Shown here piece after piece: positions 1-8,343 of a stretch of DNA of 34,820 nt. Both the position numbers and the translations under genes were made by a program. A model generated the notes under the pieces. That model ran no database searches. It saw only the letters and a program-made list of their open reading frames with translations, and had not been told where the DNA came from. Positions within the stretch are counted from its first letter, which is position 1; each line of letters starts with the position of its first letter. Source of the DNA: Paraburkholderia oxyphila NBRC 105797 (GTDB lineage Bacteria; Pseudomonadota; Gammaproteobacteria; Burkholderiales; Burkholderiaceae). The stretch is taken from contig NZ_BAYD01000108.1 in assembly GCF_000685075.1 (NCBI RefSeq), positions 1-34,820 on the forward strand, given 5' to 3'.

Positions 1-18
1 GCGCTCCTTGCGGAGCGC
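1..18 (-). terminator. Possible terminator stem downstream of ppa, cut by the window edge
   Basis: A 7-bp inverted repeat (GCGCTCC / GGAGCGC) with a TTGC loop lies 37 bp beyond the ppa stop codon. On the minus strand it would be the 3' end of the ppa transcript. Any U-tract would fall outside the window, so termination is only inferred. Confidence 0.35.
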
Positions 19-54
19 CTTGCCGGCAAGCTTTCGTCTTCCGGTATGCCTCGC

Positions 55-582
55 TTACTTCTTGAAGTTCGCGACGCCGTCGGTGATTTCCTTGTGCGCG
101 GCTTCGATGCCAACCCAGCCGTCGACCTTCACCCACTTGCCCTTTTCGAGCGCCTTGTAGTTCTCGAAGAAGTGCTTGATCTGGTCCATCAGGTACGCGG
201 GCACGTCCTCGAGCGACTTGATGTTGGCCGTCATCGGGCAGACCTTGTCGTGCGGGACTGCGATCAGCTTGGCGTCGACGCCCGACTCGTCGGTCATCTG
301 CAGCATGCCGAGCGCGCGCGAGCGCACGACCGAACCGGCCAGCAGCGGGAACGGCGTGATCACGAGCACGTCGACGGGGTCGCCGTCGCCCGAAAGCGTC
401 TGCGGGATGAAGCCGTAGTTGACCGGATAGCGCATGCCCGTGCCGACGAAGCGGTCGACGACGAGCAGGCCCAGGTCCTTGTCGGCTTCGTACTTGACCG
501 GATCGCTTTGCGCCGGAATCTCGATGATCACGTTGAAGTCTTGCGGCAGATCCTTGCCGGCGGGGACATTTGCGAAGCTCAT
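55..582 (-). CDS. ppa: Inorganic pyrophosphatase (family I)
   Basis: This is a soluble cytoplasmic enzyme of 175 residues that hydrolyses pyrophosphate to two phosphates and so pulls biosynthetic reactions forward. The length matches the bacterial hexameric family I enzyme (E. coli about 176). The signature DGDPVDVL places the metal-binding acids at Asp66, Asp68 and Asp71, and the substrate-site residues Glu21, Lys30, Arg44 and Tyr56 are at the family's spacing. The open frame continues upstream to 681, but the ATG at 582 is chosen because the conserved N-terminus begins there and an AGAGAG ribosome-binding sequence lies just upstream. The gene is transcribed away from the aldehyde dehydrogenase gene and looks monocistronic. 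Identification is secure. Confidence 0.97.
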   Translation of the reverse strand: MSFANVPAGKDLPQDFNVIIEIPAQSDPVKYEADKDLGLLVVDRFVGTGMRYPVNYGFIPQTLSGDGDPVDVLVITPFPLLAGSVVRSRALGMLQMTDESGVDAKLIAVPHDKVCPMTANIKSLEDVPAYLMDQIKHFFENYKALEKGKWVKVDGWVGIEAAHKEITDGVANFKK

Positions 583-972
583 GAGCGCTCTCTGTTGAGA
601 AGGGAAAAAGCGACGGTTGCGTGCGCGGGGCGCGGCGTGCGGCGCGGCTGAGGCCAGATCAAGCCAAACGAGGCCCGACAAAACTCAGTGCGCACGGCGC
701 TCCGGCACGAAACCGGACGTTGGAGGTTGGCGCCCATTATAGCCAATCGGCCGCGCCGCCCGGCGCTTCGGCCCAGGGCTTTCCCGCACGCGGATGAAGT
801 GTCCGCTGAATTCACGCGCGTGAGCGCCGCGATTGGCGCGATAATGATCGGGCCGGCGCGGCCCTGGTCCCACGCGAAGCCTGCCGAGGCCGCCCCGGCA
901 CCGTCTCCCGTTTTGCATTTCCCTTCCCTCGTTTCATTGCCCCGTTTCACTCCCCTTTTACGAGGCGCATGC
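583..972. other. Divergent intergenic region ppa / aldehyde dehydrogenase
   Basis: These 390 bp separate two divergent genes. The clearest signal is a perfect TATAAT on the minus strand at 736-741. A GATAAT at 840-845 on the plus strand is a weak -10 candidate for the aldehyde dehydrogenase gene, but I see no good -35 for it. Open frames crossing this stretch are extensions of the flanking genes and show no protein-like composition. Confidence 0.5.
736..741 (-). promoter_or_regulatory. Candidate -10 box of the ppa promoter
   Basis: The minus strand reads TATAAT here, a perfect sigma-70 -10 hexamer. No matching TTGACA-like hexamer is seen 16-18 bp upstream. If used, the start site would be near 729, giving a ppa leader of about 147 nt. 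Confidence 0.4.
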
Positions 973-2412
973 ATGGAAGAAGCGAAGCATTTCATCGGCG
1001 GCGAATGGCGCTCGCCCGCCAGCGGCGAGACCCTCGCCGCGATCGATCCCTCCACCGGCCAGCCGTTCGCGCAACTCGCGCGCGGCAACGCAGCCGACAT
1101 CGACGCCGCAGTAACTGCTGCGCGCATGGCCTACGAAGGCGCCTGGGGCGCATTGAGCGCCGCCGAGCGCGGGCGCCTGCTGTTCAAGCTTTCCGGCCTC
1201 GTGGCCCAGCATCAGGAAGCCCTCGCGCAGCTCGAAGCCCGCGATACCGGCAAGCCGCTCAAGCAGGCGCGCGCCGACGCCGCGGCGCTCGCGCGCTACT
1301 TCGAGTTCTACGCGGGCGCCGCCGACAAGCTGCACGGCGAGACCCTGCCCTACCAGGCGGGCTACACGGTGCTCACGGTGCGCGAGCCGCACGGCGTGAC
1401 GGGCCACATCGTGCCGTGGAACTACCCGATGCAGATCTTCGGGCGCAGCGTGGGCGCGGCGCTCGCGGCCGGCAACGCCTGCGTCGTGAAGCCCGCCGAG
1501 GACGCCTGCGTCTCGCTGCTCGAGGTGGCGGCGCTTGCGCGCGAAGCCGGCCTGCCCGCCGGCGCGCTGAACATCGTCACCGGACTCGGTCACGAGGCGG
1601 GCGCGGCGCTCTCCGCGCATCCGGGCATCGACCACCTCTCGTTCACGGGCTCGCCGCCCACGGGCAAGCTCGTCGCGCAGACGGCGGCCGGCAATCACGT
1701 GCCGGTCACGCTGGAGCTGGGCGGGAAGTCGCCGCAAATCGTCTTCGCCGATGCCGACTTCGACGCGGCGCTGCCCGTGCTCGTCGCGGCCATCGTGCAG
1801 AACGCGGGACAGACGTGCTCGGCGGGCAGCCGCGTGCTGATCGAGCGGGCAGCCTATGAGCCGCTCGTCGAGCGGCTCGCGGCGGCGTTCGAGGCGTTGC
1901 GCGTCGGGCCCGCGAGCGCCGATCTCGACTGCGGGCCGCTCATCAGCGAGAAGCAGCGCGCTCGCGTGCGCGACTTTCTCGACGAAGCGCAACGCGACGG
2001 CATTGCCACTGCGGCGCGAGGCAAGCTCGACGCCGATGCCCCCGCGGGTGGCTTCTACGAGGCACCGGCGCTCTTGCGCGACGTGCCGCCACAAAGCCGG
2101 CTCGCGCAGGAGGAGGTGTTCGGACCCGTGCTCGCGGCCATGCCCTTCGACGACGAAGCCGAGGCGCTCGCGCTCGCCAACGGCACGCCCTACGGGCTCG
2201 TGGCGGGGGTGTGGACGCGCGACGGCGCGCGCCAGATGCGTATGGCGCGGCGCGTGCGCGCGGGGCAGGTGTTCGTGAACAACTATGGCGCGGGCGGCGG
2301 CGTCGAGCTGCCGTTCGGCGGCACGCGCCTGTCCGGCTACGGACGCGAGAAAGGCTTCGAGGCGCTCTACGGCTTCACGGTGCTGAAGACGATTGCGCTG
2401 CGGCACGGCTAG
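973..2412 (+). CDS. NAD(P)-dependent aldehyde dehydrogenase
   Basis: This 479-residue protein belongs to the ALDH superfamily and oxidises an aldehyde to the carboxylic acid with NAD(P). The catalytic set is visible: Asn150 in VPWNYP, cofactor-contacting Lys173 in VVKPAE, general base Glu248 in LELGGK, and nucleophile Cys282 in GQTCSAG. The later EEVFGPV motif is also present. The ATG at 973 is chosen over upstream in-frame starts because GAGG lies 7 bp before it and homology begins there. The SDR gene starts 58 bp downstream and an MFS transporter follows, so the three probably form one catabolic module. The sequence resembles the betaine-aldehyde or semialdehyde dehydrogenase branch, but the substrate cannot be read from it. 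The usual GS(T/V)xxG motif appears as GSPPTGK, a small deviation. Confidence 0.9.
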   Translation: MEEAKHFIGGEWRSPASGETLAAIDPSTGQPFAQLARGNAADIDAAVTAARMAYEGAWGALSAAERGRLLFKLSGLVAQHQEALAQLEARDTGKPLKQARADAAALARYFEFYAGAADKLHGETLPYQAGYTVLTVREPHGVTGHIVPWNYPMQIFGRSVGAALAAGNACVVKPAEDACVSLLEVAALAREAGLPAGALNIVTGLGHEAGAALSAHPGIDHLSFTGSPPTGKLVAQTAAGNHVPVTLELGGKSPQIVFADADFDAALPVLVAAIVQNAGQTCSAGSRVLIERAAYEPLVERLAAAFEALRVGPASADLDCGPLISEKQRARVRDFLDEAQRDGIATAARGKLDADAPAGGFYEAPALLRDVPPQSRLAQEEVFGPVLAAMPFDDEAEALALANGTPYGLVAGVWTRDGARQMRMARRVRAGQVFVNNYGAGGGVELPFGGTRLSGYGREKGFEALYGFTVLKTIALRHG

Positions 2413-2470
2413 CGCGGCTTCCCGGCGCGAGCCTCATCGATACGTCAATACACGAACATACGGAGACATC

Positions 2471-3229
2471 ATGCGACTCACAGGCAAGACGGCTGTCGTG
2501 ACGGGCGCCGGCTCGGGCTTCGGCGAAGGCATCGCGAAGACCTATGCGCGCGAAGGCGCGAACGTCGTCCTCAACGATCTGAACGGCGATGCGGCCGAGC
2601 GTGTGGCGAGCGAGATCGCGCTCGCGGGCGGCAAGGCCATCGCGGTGCAAGGCGACATCACGCGCGAAGCCGACTGGCACGCGTTGCGCGACGCGGCCAT
2701 CGAGGACTTCGGCAGCGTGCAGATCGTCGTCAACAACGCGGGCACCACGCATCGCAACAAGCCCGTGCTCGAAGTGACCGAAGCCGAATTCGACCGCGTC
2801 TACGCCGTCAACGTGAAGGGCCTTTACTGGAGCGTGCGGGCCTTCGTGCCGCACTTTCGCGAGCACGGCGGCGGCGCGTTCGTCAACATCGCCTCGACGG
2901 CGGGCATCCGGCCGCGCCCGGGGCTCGTCTGGTACAACGGCAGCAAGGGCGCGATGATCGTGGCGAGCAAGGCGCTCGCCGCCGAGCTCGGCCCCGACCA
3001 GATCCGCGTGAACTGCGTGAACCCGGTGATCGGCGATACGGGCCTGACGGCAGAATTCATGGGCGTGCCCGACACACCCGAGAACCGCCAGCGCTTCATC
3101 GCGGGCATCCCGCTCGGGCGCTTTTCCACGCCGCAGGACGTGGCCAACGCGTGCCTCTATCTCGCCTCCGACGAAGCCGCGTTCATCACCGGCACCTGCA
3201 TCGAAGTGGACGGCGGACGCTGCGTATAG
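2471..3229 (+). CDS. Short-chain dehydrogenase/reductase (SDR, classical type)
   Basis: This 252-residue cytoplasmic oxidoreductase has all classical SDR landmarks. They are the nucleotide-binding TGAGSGFG at residues 11-18, NNAG at 88-91, Asn114, Ser142, and the YxxxK pair Tyr155/Lys159. The C-terminal ITGTCIEVDGG motif is also typical. GGAG 5 bp before the ATG supports the start. It sits 58 bp after the aldehyde dehydrogenase gene, so the two are likely co-transcribed; an alcohol-to-aldehyde-to-acid sequence is a reasonable inference. It could equally be annotated as a glucose 1-dehydrogenase-like or 3-oxoacyl-ACP reductase-like SDR, and the substrate is unknown. Confidence 0.9.
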   Translation: MRLTGKTAVVTGAGSGFGEGIAKTYAREGANVVLNDLNGDAAERVASEIALAGGKAIAVQGDITREADWHALRDAAIEDFGSVQIVVNNAGTTHRNKPVLEVTEAEFDRVYAVNVKGLYWSVRAFVPHFREHGGGAFVNIASTAGIRPRPGLVWYNGSKGAMIVASKALAAELGPDQIRVNCVNPVIGDTGLTAEFMGVPDTPENRQRFIAGIPLGRFSTPQDVANACLYLASDEAAFITGTCIEVDGGRCV

Positions 3230-3327
3230 TCTGGGTATTGCGCGTTCCGGAGTAGTCCGGCGCGCTGGGGCGCGTGCCCCAACCGCGCCCTAAGTGCTTG
3301 ACTGATCAGTGTTTTCCCCGACTTTTC

Positions 3328-3352
3328 CGGGCCGCCGCGCCACGGCGGCCCG
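3328..3352. repeat. Perfect 10-bp inverted repeat between SDR and MFS genes
   Basis: CGGGCCGCCG and its exact complement flank a 5-nt CGCCA loop. No T-tract follows on either strand, so it is not a standard terminator. The 211-bp gap also contains the palindrome ACTGATCAGT at 3301-3310 and a TATAGA-like hexamer just after the hairpin (3353-3358), suggesting a separate or modulated promoter for the transporter gene. Confidence 0.5.
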
Positions 3353-3440
3353 TATAGAATGGTCGTGCTTTAGCGTCGACTACCCGCCATCACCGGGCGG
3401 CAATACAACAAGCACGACGATCCATGTCGATGGAGACACC

Positions 3441-4760
3441 ATGGCCAGTCCAGCAAATCACCTGCCGCATGCGGGCGCGGGCGCTCCGCCCTCCGCCTTC
3501 GAAGAAGCCACCTACCGCAAGGTCTCGTGGCGCCTGATCCCGCTTCTGATGCTCTGCTATGTGGTCGCGTATCTGGACCGCGTCAACGTGGGCTTCGCCA
3601 AGCTGCAGATGAGCACGGCGCTCAATCTCTCCGATGCGGTCTATGGCTTCGGCGCGGGGATTTTCTTCATCGGCTATTTTTTGTTCGAAGTGCCAAGCAA
3701 TGTGATCCTGCATCGCGTGGGCGCGCGCGTGTGGATCGCACGCATCATGGTCACGTGGGGCCTCGTCTCGATCCTGACGATGTTCGTCACCACGCCCAGC
3801 ATGTTCTACGTGATGCGCTTTCTGCTCGGCCTGTGCGAGGCCGGCTTCTTCCCCGGCATCATCCTCTATCTCACGTACTGGTATCCGGCGCACCGGCGCG
3901 GACGCATGACCACCTGGTTCATGACCGCCATCGCGCTTTCGGGCGTGATCGGCGGGCCGATCTCGGGCTGGATCCTCAAGTCCTTCGACGGCGCGAACGG
4001 CTGGCAGGGCTGGCAATGGCTGTTCCTGCTCGAAGGGCTGCCTTCGGTGATCGTCGGCGTGCTGGTGTTCTTCGTGCTCGACGACCGCATCGGCCGCGCG
4101 AAGTGGCTTTCCGCCGAAGAGCGCGCGCTGCTCGAGCGCAACATCGCCGCCGAGGACGCCACCAAGGAGGACCTCCCGCTTGCCAGGGTGCTCACGAGCG
4201 GCCGTGTGCTCGTGATGAGCTTCACCTACTTCTCGTTCGTGATGGGCCTCTATGGCGTGAGCTTCTGGCTGCCCACCATCATCAAGGCGACGGGCGTGAA
4301 GGACGCGCTCGTGATCGGCCTGCTCGCGGCGATTCCGTTCGCGGCGGCCGTGGTCGGCATGCTGCTCGCCGCGAAGAGCGCTGACCGCATGCGCGAGCGC
4401 CGCTGGCACATCGCCGTTCCGGCCGCCATCGGTGCGCTCGGCCTCGTGCTCTCGGTGACGTGGGCGCACGACACCACGCTCGCGATGACGGCGCTCACGA
4501 TCGCCACCATCGGCATTCTCACCACGCTGCCCCTGTTCTGGAGTCTGCCCACCGCCTGGCTCGCGGGCACGGGCGCCGCGGCGGGCATCGCGCTCATCAA
4601 CTCGATCGGCAATCTCGCGGGGTTCCTCAGCCCCTATGCGGTGGGCTGGCTCAAGCAGGTCACCGCCGCGAACGACTCGGGCATGTATATGCTCGCGGCC
4701 TTCATGATCCTCGGCGGCCTGCTCGCGCTGTGCGCGCCTGCGAGAGTGGTGAACCGCTAG
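3441..4760 (+). CDS. MFS transporter, anion:cation symporter (ACS) family
   Basis: This 439-residue polytopic inner-membrane protein has about 12 predicted helices. The first helix ends in YLDRVNVGFAKLQM, with Asp46, Arg47 and Asn49, which is characteristic of ACS-family carriers for organic anions such as phthalate, tartrate, glucarate and hydroxyphenylacetate. The loop between helices 2 and 3 carries the PSNVILHRVGAR version of the MFS motif. The long central loop (roughly residues 215-250) separates the two six-helix halves. The ATG at 3441 has GGAG 5 bp upstream. It lies 211 bp after the SDR gene and probably imports the compound that the ALDH and SDR enzymes process. The substrate is not predictable from the sequence. 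Confidence 0.9.
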   Translation: MASPANHLPHAGAGAPPSAFEEATYRKVSWRLIPLLMLCYVVAYLDRVNVGFAKLQMSTALNLSDAVYGFGAGIFFIGYFLFEVPSNVILHRVGARVWIARIMVTWGLVSILTMFVTTPSMFYVMRFLLGLCEAGFFPGIILYLTYWYPAHRRGRMTTWFMTAIALSGVIGGPISGWILKSFDGANGWQGWQWLFLLEGLPSVIVGVLVFFVLDDRIGRAKWLSAEERALLERNIAAEDATKEDLPLARVLTSGRVLVMSFTYFSFVMGLYGVSFWLPTIIKATGVKDALVIGLLAAIPFAAAVVGMLLAAKSADRMRERRWHIAVPAAIGALGLVLSVTWAHDTTLAMTALTIATIGILTTLPLFWSLPTAWLAGTGAAAGIALINSIGNLAGFLSPYAVGWLKQVTAANDSGMYMLAAFMILGGLLALCAPARVVNR

Positions 4761-4797
4761 CGCCGGGGCGGCGCCGCTCGAGCCGCCCGCAAAAGAC

Positions 4798-4823
4798 AAC
4801 GGCCGCTCGAAAGCGGCCGTTTT
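4798..4823. terminator. Bidirectional intrinsic terminator between MFS gene and hemY
   Basis: A 10-bp stem (AACGGCCGCT / AGCGGCCGTT) with a CGAA tetraloop runs into TTTT on the plus strand. On the minus strand it is followed by a T-rich stretch (GTCTTTTG). It lies between two convergent genes and can serve both. Confidence 0.85.
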
Positions 4824-4860
4824 GCGTTGAAGCGCACAAGGCGCCCGAAGTGCGACGAGG

Positions 4861-6075
4861 CTAGACGACGTTCATCGCCAGCGCGCTCTCGCGATAGTGC
4901 GTGGCAGCCTTCTCGGCATCGCCGAGCTGCTCGTGCAGACGCGCGAGCGCGCGATGCGAGCGGATCTTGAGCGGCTCGTTATCGCTCGCGTTGGCGGACT
5001 TCAGCGCCGCCTCGAGGAACGACTGCGCCTTGCCCCAGAGCTGCTGCTTCAGGCACAGGCGGCCCAGCGCGAACAGCAGATCGCCGTCTTCGGGACGCTC
5101 CTTGCGCCACGCTTCGGCCTTCTGGATCAGCGGCAGTGCGTCGTTGCCCGGCGCAGTGGCGCCCACAGTATCCGGATAGCGGCGCAGCAAACGCGCGTCC
5201 CAGTTCTGCGCGAGCGCTTCCTCGACGATCTTGCGCGCCTCGTTCGGGCGGTCCAGCGCGATCAGCAGTTCCGCGGCGCAGTCGGCGAGACGCGGCGAAT
5301 GACGCTCGATGGGCGTGAGCGCGTGCCAGAGCTCGAGCAAGGCGTCCGCGTTGTGGCGCCGGTCGCGCAGCAAGTTCTCCGCCGCGAGCTGGCGCAGCCG
5401 CACCGCCACGGCCGGATGCAGCGCCTCGCGCTTTTCCAGCGTCTTCACGAGCTTGAGCACTTCGCTCCAGTTCTTGAGCTGCTGCTGCGCGCGCAGCGCG
5501 ATCTGCTGCGCGTGGATGCGGCGGCCGCCCTGCGAGCGCATTTCGGTGAGCGCGGCGAGCGCCCCGTCCGCGTCGCGGCCATCGGCGCGCATGTCGGCGG
5601 TGGCCATGAGGCGCGCTTCCTGGAGGTCGGGGTCGTCCACCTGCGTGAGCCAGTCGTCGCGGCGCGCGTACTCGTGCAGACGATGCGCGGCGTTCGCGGC
5701 GATCAGGCCCGCTGCGCCCTTGTTCTTCTCGTCCACGAGCGAATCGCGCGCAGCCTTTTCGGCACGCGAGAAACGGCCCGCATAGAGATTGCCCACGGCA
5801 TCGCGCAGTGCCGAGTTGGCCTTTTCCGTGCGCATGCGCGCGCGGTAGGCGGCGACGCGGCGCGGCATCGTCACGATGTTGCGCGCGAAGCGCAGGATCG
5901 CGTAGAGCAGCAGGAACGTCACCACGATGCCCACCACGAAGAGGTTGAGCGAGACGTCCACGCGATACGGCGGATAGACGAGCAGCACCTGCCCGGCGTC
6001 GAAGCGGCCGACAGTGGCCAGCGCGACGGCAACGGCGAAGAGGATCGCTAGCCAGATAAGTCCACGGATCGCCAT
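4861..6075 (-). CDS. hemY: HemY, TPR-containing inner-membrane protein of heme biosynthesis
   Basis: This 404-residue protein is the last gene of the hemC-hemDX-hemY operon, starting 3 bp after the hemDX stop codon. Two N-terminal hydrophobic helices (about residues 5-25 and 42-62) anchor it in the inner membrane. The remainder is helical with TPR-like repeats and ends in a typical TPR stretch (SHRALARLHEQLGDAEKAATHY). The N-terminal part, with YPPYRVDVSL and the following basic RVAAYRARMR, matches the HemY_N family. This proteobacterial HemY is not the Gram-positive protoporphyrinogen oxidase of the same name. Its role in late heme synthesis is thought to be scaffold-like and is not fully settled. 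Confidence 0.93.
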   Translation of the reverse strand: MAIRGLIWLAILFAVAVALATVGRFDAGQVLLVYPPYRVDVSLNLFVVGIVVTFLLLYAILRFARNIVTMPRRVAAYRARMRTEKANSALRDAVGNLYAGRFSRAEKAARDSLVDEKNKGAAGLIAANAAHRLHEYARRDDWLTQVDDPDLQEARLMATADMRADGRDADGALAALTEMRSQGGRRIHAQQIALRAQQQLKNWSEVLKLVKTLEKREALHPAVAVRLRQLAAENLLRDRRHNADALLELWHALTPIERHSPRLADCAAELLIALDRPNEARKIVEEALAQNWDARLLRRYPDTVGATAPGNDALPLIQKAEAWRKERPEDGDLLFALGRLCLKQQLWGKAQSFLEAALKSANASDNEPLKIRSHRALARLHEQLGDAEKAATHYRESALAMNVV

Positions 6076-6078
6076 GTC

Positions 6079-8343
6079 TTACTCCCGGCTCCGGTATTGC
6101 TGAAGCGCCTTCAGGCTCTCGTCGAGCGTGGGCAGCGTGACCGCGCCCGAGCCCGCGTCCACTTGCTTGAGCAGGTCGCGGACGTTCTGCGTTTCCTTCG
6201 ACGCGCTGTCGAAGTAGCGCGCGAGCGCGGTGTCGGCGGCGGCGAGGTCGCACTTGAGCGTGGTCTCGTTGCGCGAGAGCAGCGAGAGGCGCGCCGAGAG
6301 CAGGCGCAGCTTCAGATTTTCGCGCACGAAGTAGCCCTGGTCGGGCGAGACGAGCATGGCGTCGGCATTGTCGATGCGGCGCACCTGCACGAGACTCGTG
6401 AGCTGCTTGCCGATGCCGGAGACGAAGGTGTCGAGCCACGCCCGCCAGCGCGGTTCGCCAGTGGCGGAAGCCGTTTTCGCGACGTCCACGGGTGCGGCAG
6501 CCTCGGGCTTCGTGTGCGCGACGATCGCTTCGCCCGCGAGCGGCAGCGTGTCGACGGCGGCCAGCGCCGTGTCGAGCTTGATCGCGAGCCCCGCGAGATC
6601 CGTGGACGGTGCGGCCTTGAGCTTGTCGACGTCCTGCGCGATGGCCTTGCGCACGGCTAGCGCCTGCGGGCTGTCCGAGGCGGCGAGACGCGTGTCCGCG
6701 CTTTGCAGCGCGAACAGCGCGAGCTGCGTGTTGCCGGTGAGCTGAAGCTGCTCGCTTGCACTCGAGAGCATCTGGCCGACTTCGGCGAGCGTCCAGTCGT
6801 CGCGGTTCTTGGCGAGATCGGCGTATTGCTGCGCGAGCGCCTGCTGCGAGGTTTGCGCGTCGGCGATCTTGCCTTCGAGCAGCGACATCTGCTTGTCGAT
6901 CTGCTGCGCGCTCGCCACGGCCTCATCGGCGCGCGCGCGCAGCGCGGCGCTCTGCTGGTCGGCGGCCTGCTGGCGCTGCACGAGCGCGGCGTCCACGCGG
7001 TCGAGCTTGCGGTTGAGCGCGTAGCCGCCCGCCCCCGCGCCCGCCGCGACCAGCACGACGACGAGCCAGAGGATCGCGGTGCCCGCGCCGCCGCGCCGCG
7101 CGTTCGCGGGCTGCGTGTAAGGCGTGGATGAATAAGAGGACGAAGGGGATGCTGGACGCGCACTCGCGGCGGCCGGCTGGGCGCCCTGGCTGCCGGGGTT
7201 GCCTTGCGCCGTGGCGCCCGGATTGGGAACGCGGCTGGAATCGTTCGAATCAGTCATGCGTGATTGTGCCGGCGGCGAGGCCGGGTTGTTCTGAACCGGT
7301 TGAGCCGCAAGCTGCGCGGCCGAAGGTGCATCGGCTGGTGCTACGGAAGAAACCGAGGATCCCGCAAGGCCCAGCAGCGTCTCGGCGATGCGCTCGTCGC
7401 CCGCGCCGGACACCGTAATCCTATCAAAACCCAATCCGCGCGCCGTCTCGGCGATCCGCCCATGGGGCGCGACGAGCGGCGCGTGGCGCAGCTCGACGAT
7501 CTCGCCCGCCGTGAGGTGCTCGCGCGCAAGCTCGTCGAGATTGCGCACGCCTTCGGAGCTGGTCACGAGCCACGCGTGTGGCGCGCCTTCGAGCAGCGCA
7601 TGCACCGTCTCCCAGGCGCCGATCGGCGGCTCGGGCACGACGCGCCGATAGGCCGCGACGGCCTCGACTTCGGCGCCCGCTTCGCGCAGGCGGTCGGCGA
7701 GCCATTCGCGGCCGCCGTCGCCGCGCACGATCAGCACGCGCTTGCCCGCGAAGGCATCGGCGCCGAGTGACATTTCGAGCGCGGTGTAGAGCGATTCGGA
7801 GTCGAAACGTGCCGGTTCCTCGTCGGCGGCGCCCGCCGGGCTGATCACGCGATGCGCGGGCGCCGCGACGCCGTGGCGCGCGAGCGCGGCCACGCTCGCG
7901 GGGCCCACCACGGCGACCGGCAGCGCGTGCGGCCAGATCGACGAAATCGTGCCGTAGCACGTAAACGCACGGTCGACGGCGTTCGGCGAGACAAACACCA
8001 CGAGCGCATAACGGTCGAGCGCGCCGAGCGCTTCGCGCAACGGTGCGTCGTCGCGCACGGGTTCGATCGTGATGAGCGGGAATTCGAGCGTGCGCAGACC
8101 GCGCGCCTCGAGCTGCGCGGCGAGCGCCTGCGATTGACCGGCCGGACGGGTAATGACGACGGTGAACGGCTCAGACGCGCGCGGACCCTGACCTGCAGCG
8201 GAACCCGAAGCGGCGCGGCCCGATGACGGCCCGCGCATCGGCGCACCGCCCGCCCCCATGCCAGGGTCAGCCGGCCCGCCCCATTCGTCGGGCTGCGCGG
8301 GAGCGTTCACGCCGCCGCGTCGCGGCTGCCACCGGGCCGTCAT
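6079..8343 (-). CDS. hemDX: Fused uroporphyrinogen-III synthase HemD and membrane protein HemX
   Basis: This 754-residue protein joins two tetrapyrrole proteins. Residues about 58-335 form the HemD domain, which closes and rearranges hydroxymethylbilane to uroporphyrinogen III; it opens with VVITRPAGQSQALAAQLEARG and ends with RITVSGAGDERIAETLLGL. From Met363 onward the sequence is HemX-like: a Ser/Pro/Ala-rich stretch, one transmembrane helix (about 418-442), a coiled coil rich in Gln and Ala (about 445-520) and a periplasmic domain. The start overlaps the hemC stop by ATGA, supporting translational coupling. The first 58 residues are low-complexity and Gly/Ala-rich, and a later in-frame Met at 28 or 36 could be the true start. 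Fused hemDX genes are known in Burkholderia. HemX was once called a uroporphyrin methyltransferase, but no methyltransferase motif is seen. Confidence 0.9.
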   Translation of the reverse strand: MTARWQPRRGGVNAPAQPDEWGGPADPGMGAGGAPMRGPSSGRAASGSAAGQGPRASEPFTVVITRPAGQSQALAAQLEARGLRTLEFPLITIEPVRDDAPLREALGALDRYALVVFVSPNAVDRAFTCYGTISSIWPHALPVAVVGPASVAALARHGVAAPAHRVISPAGAADEEPARFDSESLYTALEMSLGADAFAGKRVLIVRGDGGREWLADRLREAGAEVEAVAAYRRVVPEPPIGAWETVHALLEGAPHAWLVTSSEGVRNLDELAREHLTAGEIVELRHAPLVAPHGRIAETARGLGFDRITVSGAGDERIAETLLGLAGSSVSSVAPADAPSAAQLAAQPVQNNPASPPAQSRMTDSNDSSRVPNPGATAQGNPGSQGAQPAAASARPASPSSSYSSTPYTQPANARRGGAGTAILWLVVVLVAAGAGAGGYALNRKLDRVDAALVQRQQAADQQSAALRARADEAVASAQQIDKQMSLLEGKIADAQTSQQALAQQYADLAKNRDDWTLAEVGQMLSSASEQLQLTGNTQLALFALQSADTRLAASDSPQALAVRKAIAQDVDKLKAAPSTDLAGLAIKLDTALAAVDTLPLAGEAIVAHTKPEAAAPVDVAKTASATGEPRWRAWLDTFVSGIGKQLTSLVQVRRIDNADAMLVSPDQGYFVRENLKLRLLSARLSLLSRNETTLKCDLAAADTALARYFDSASKETQNVRDLLKQVDAGSGAVTLPTLDESLKALQQYRSRE

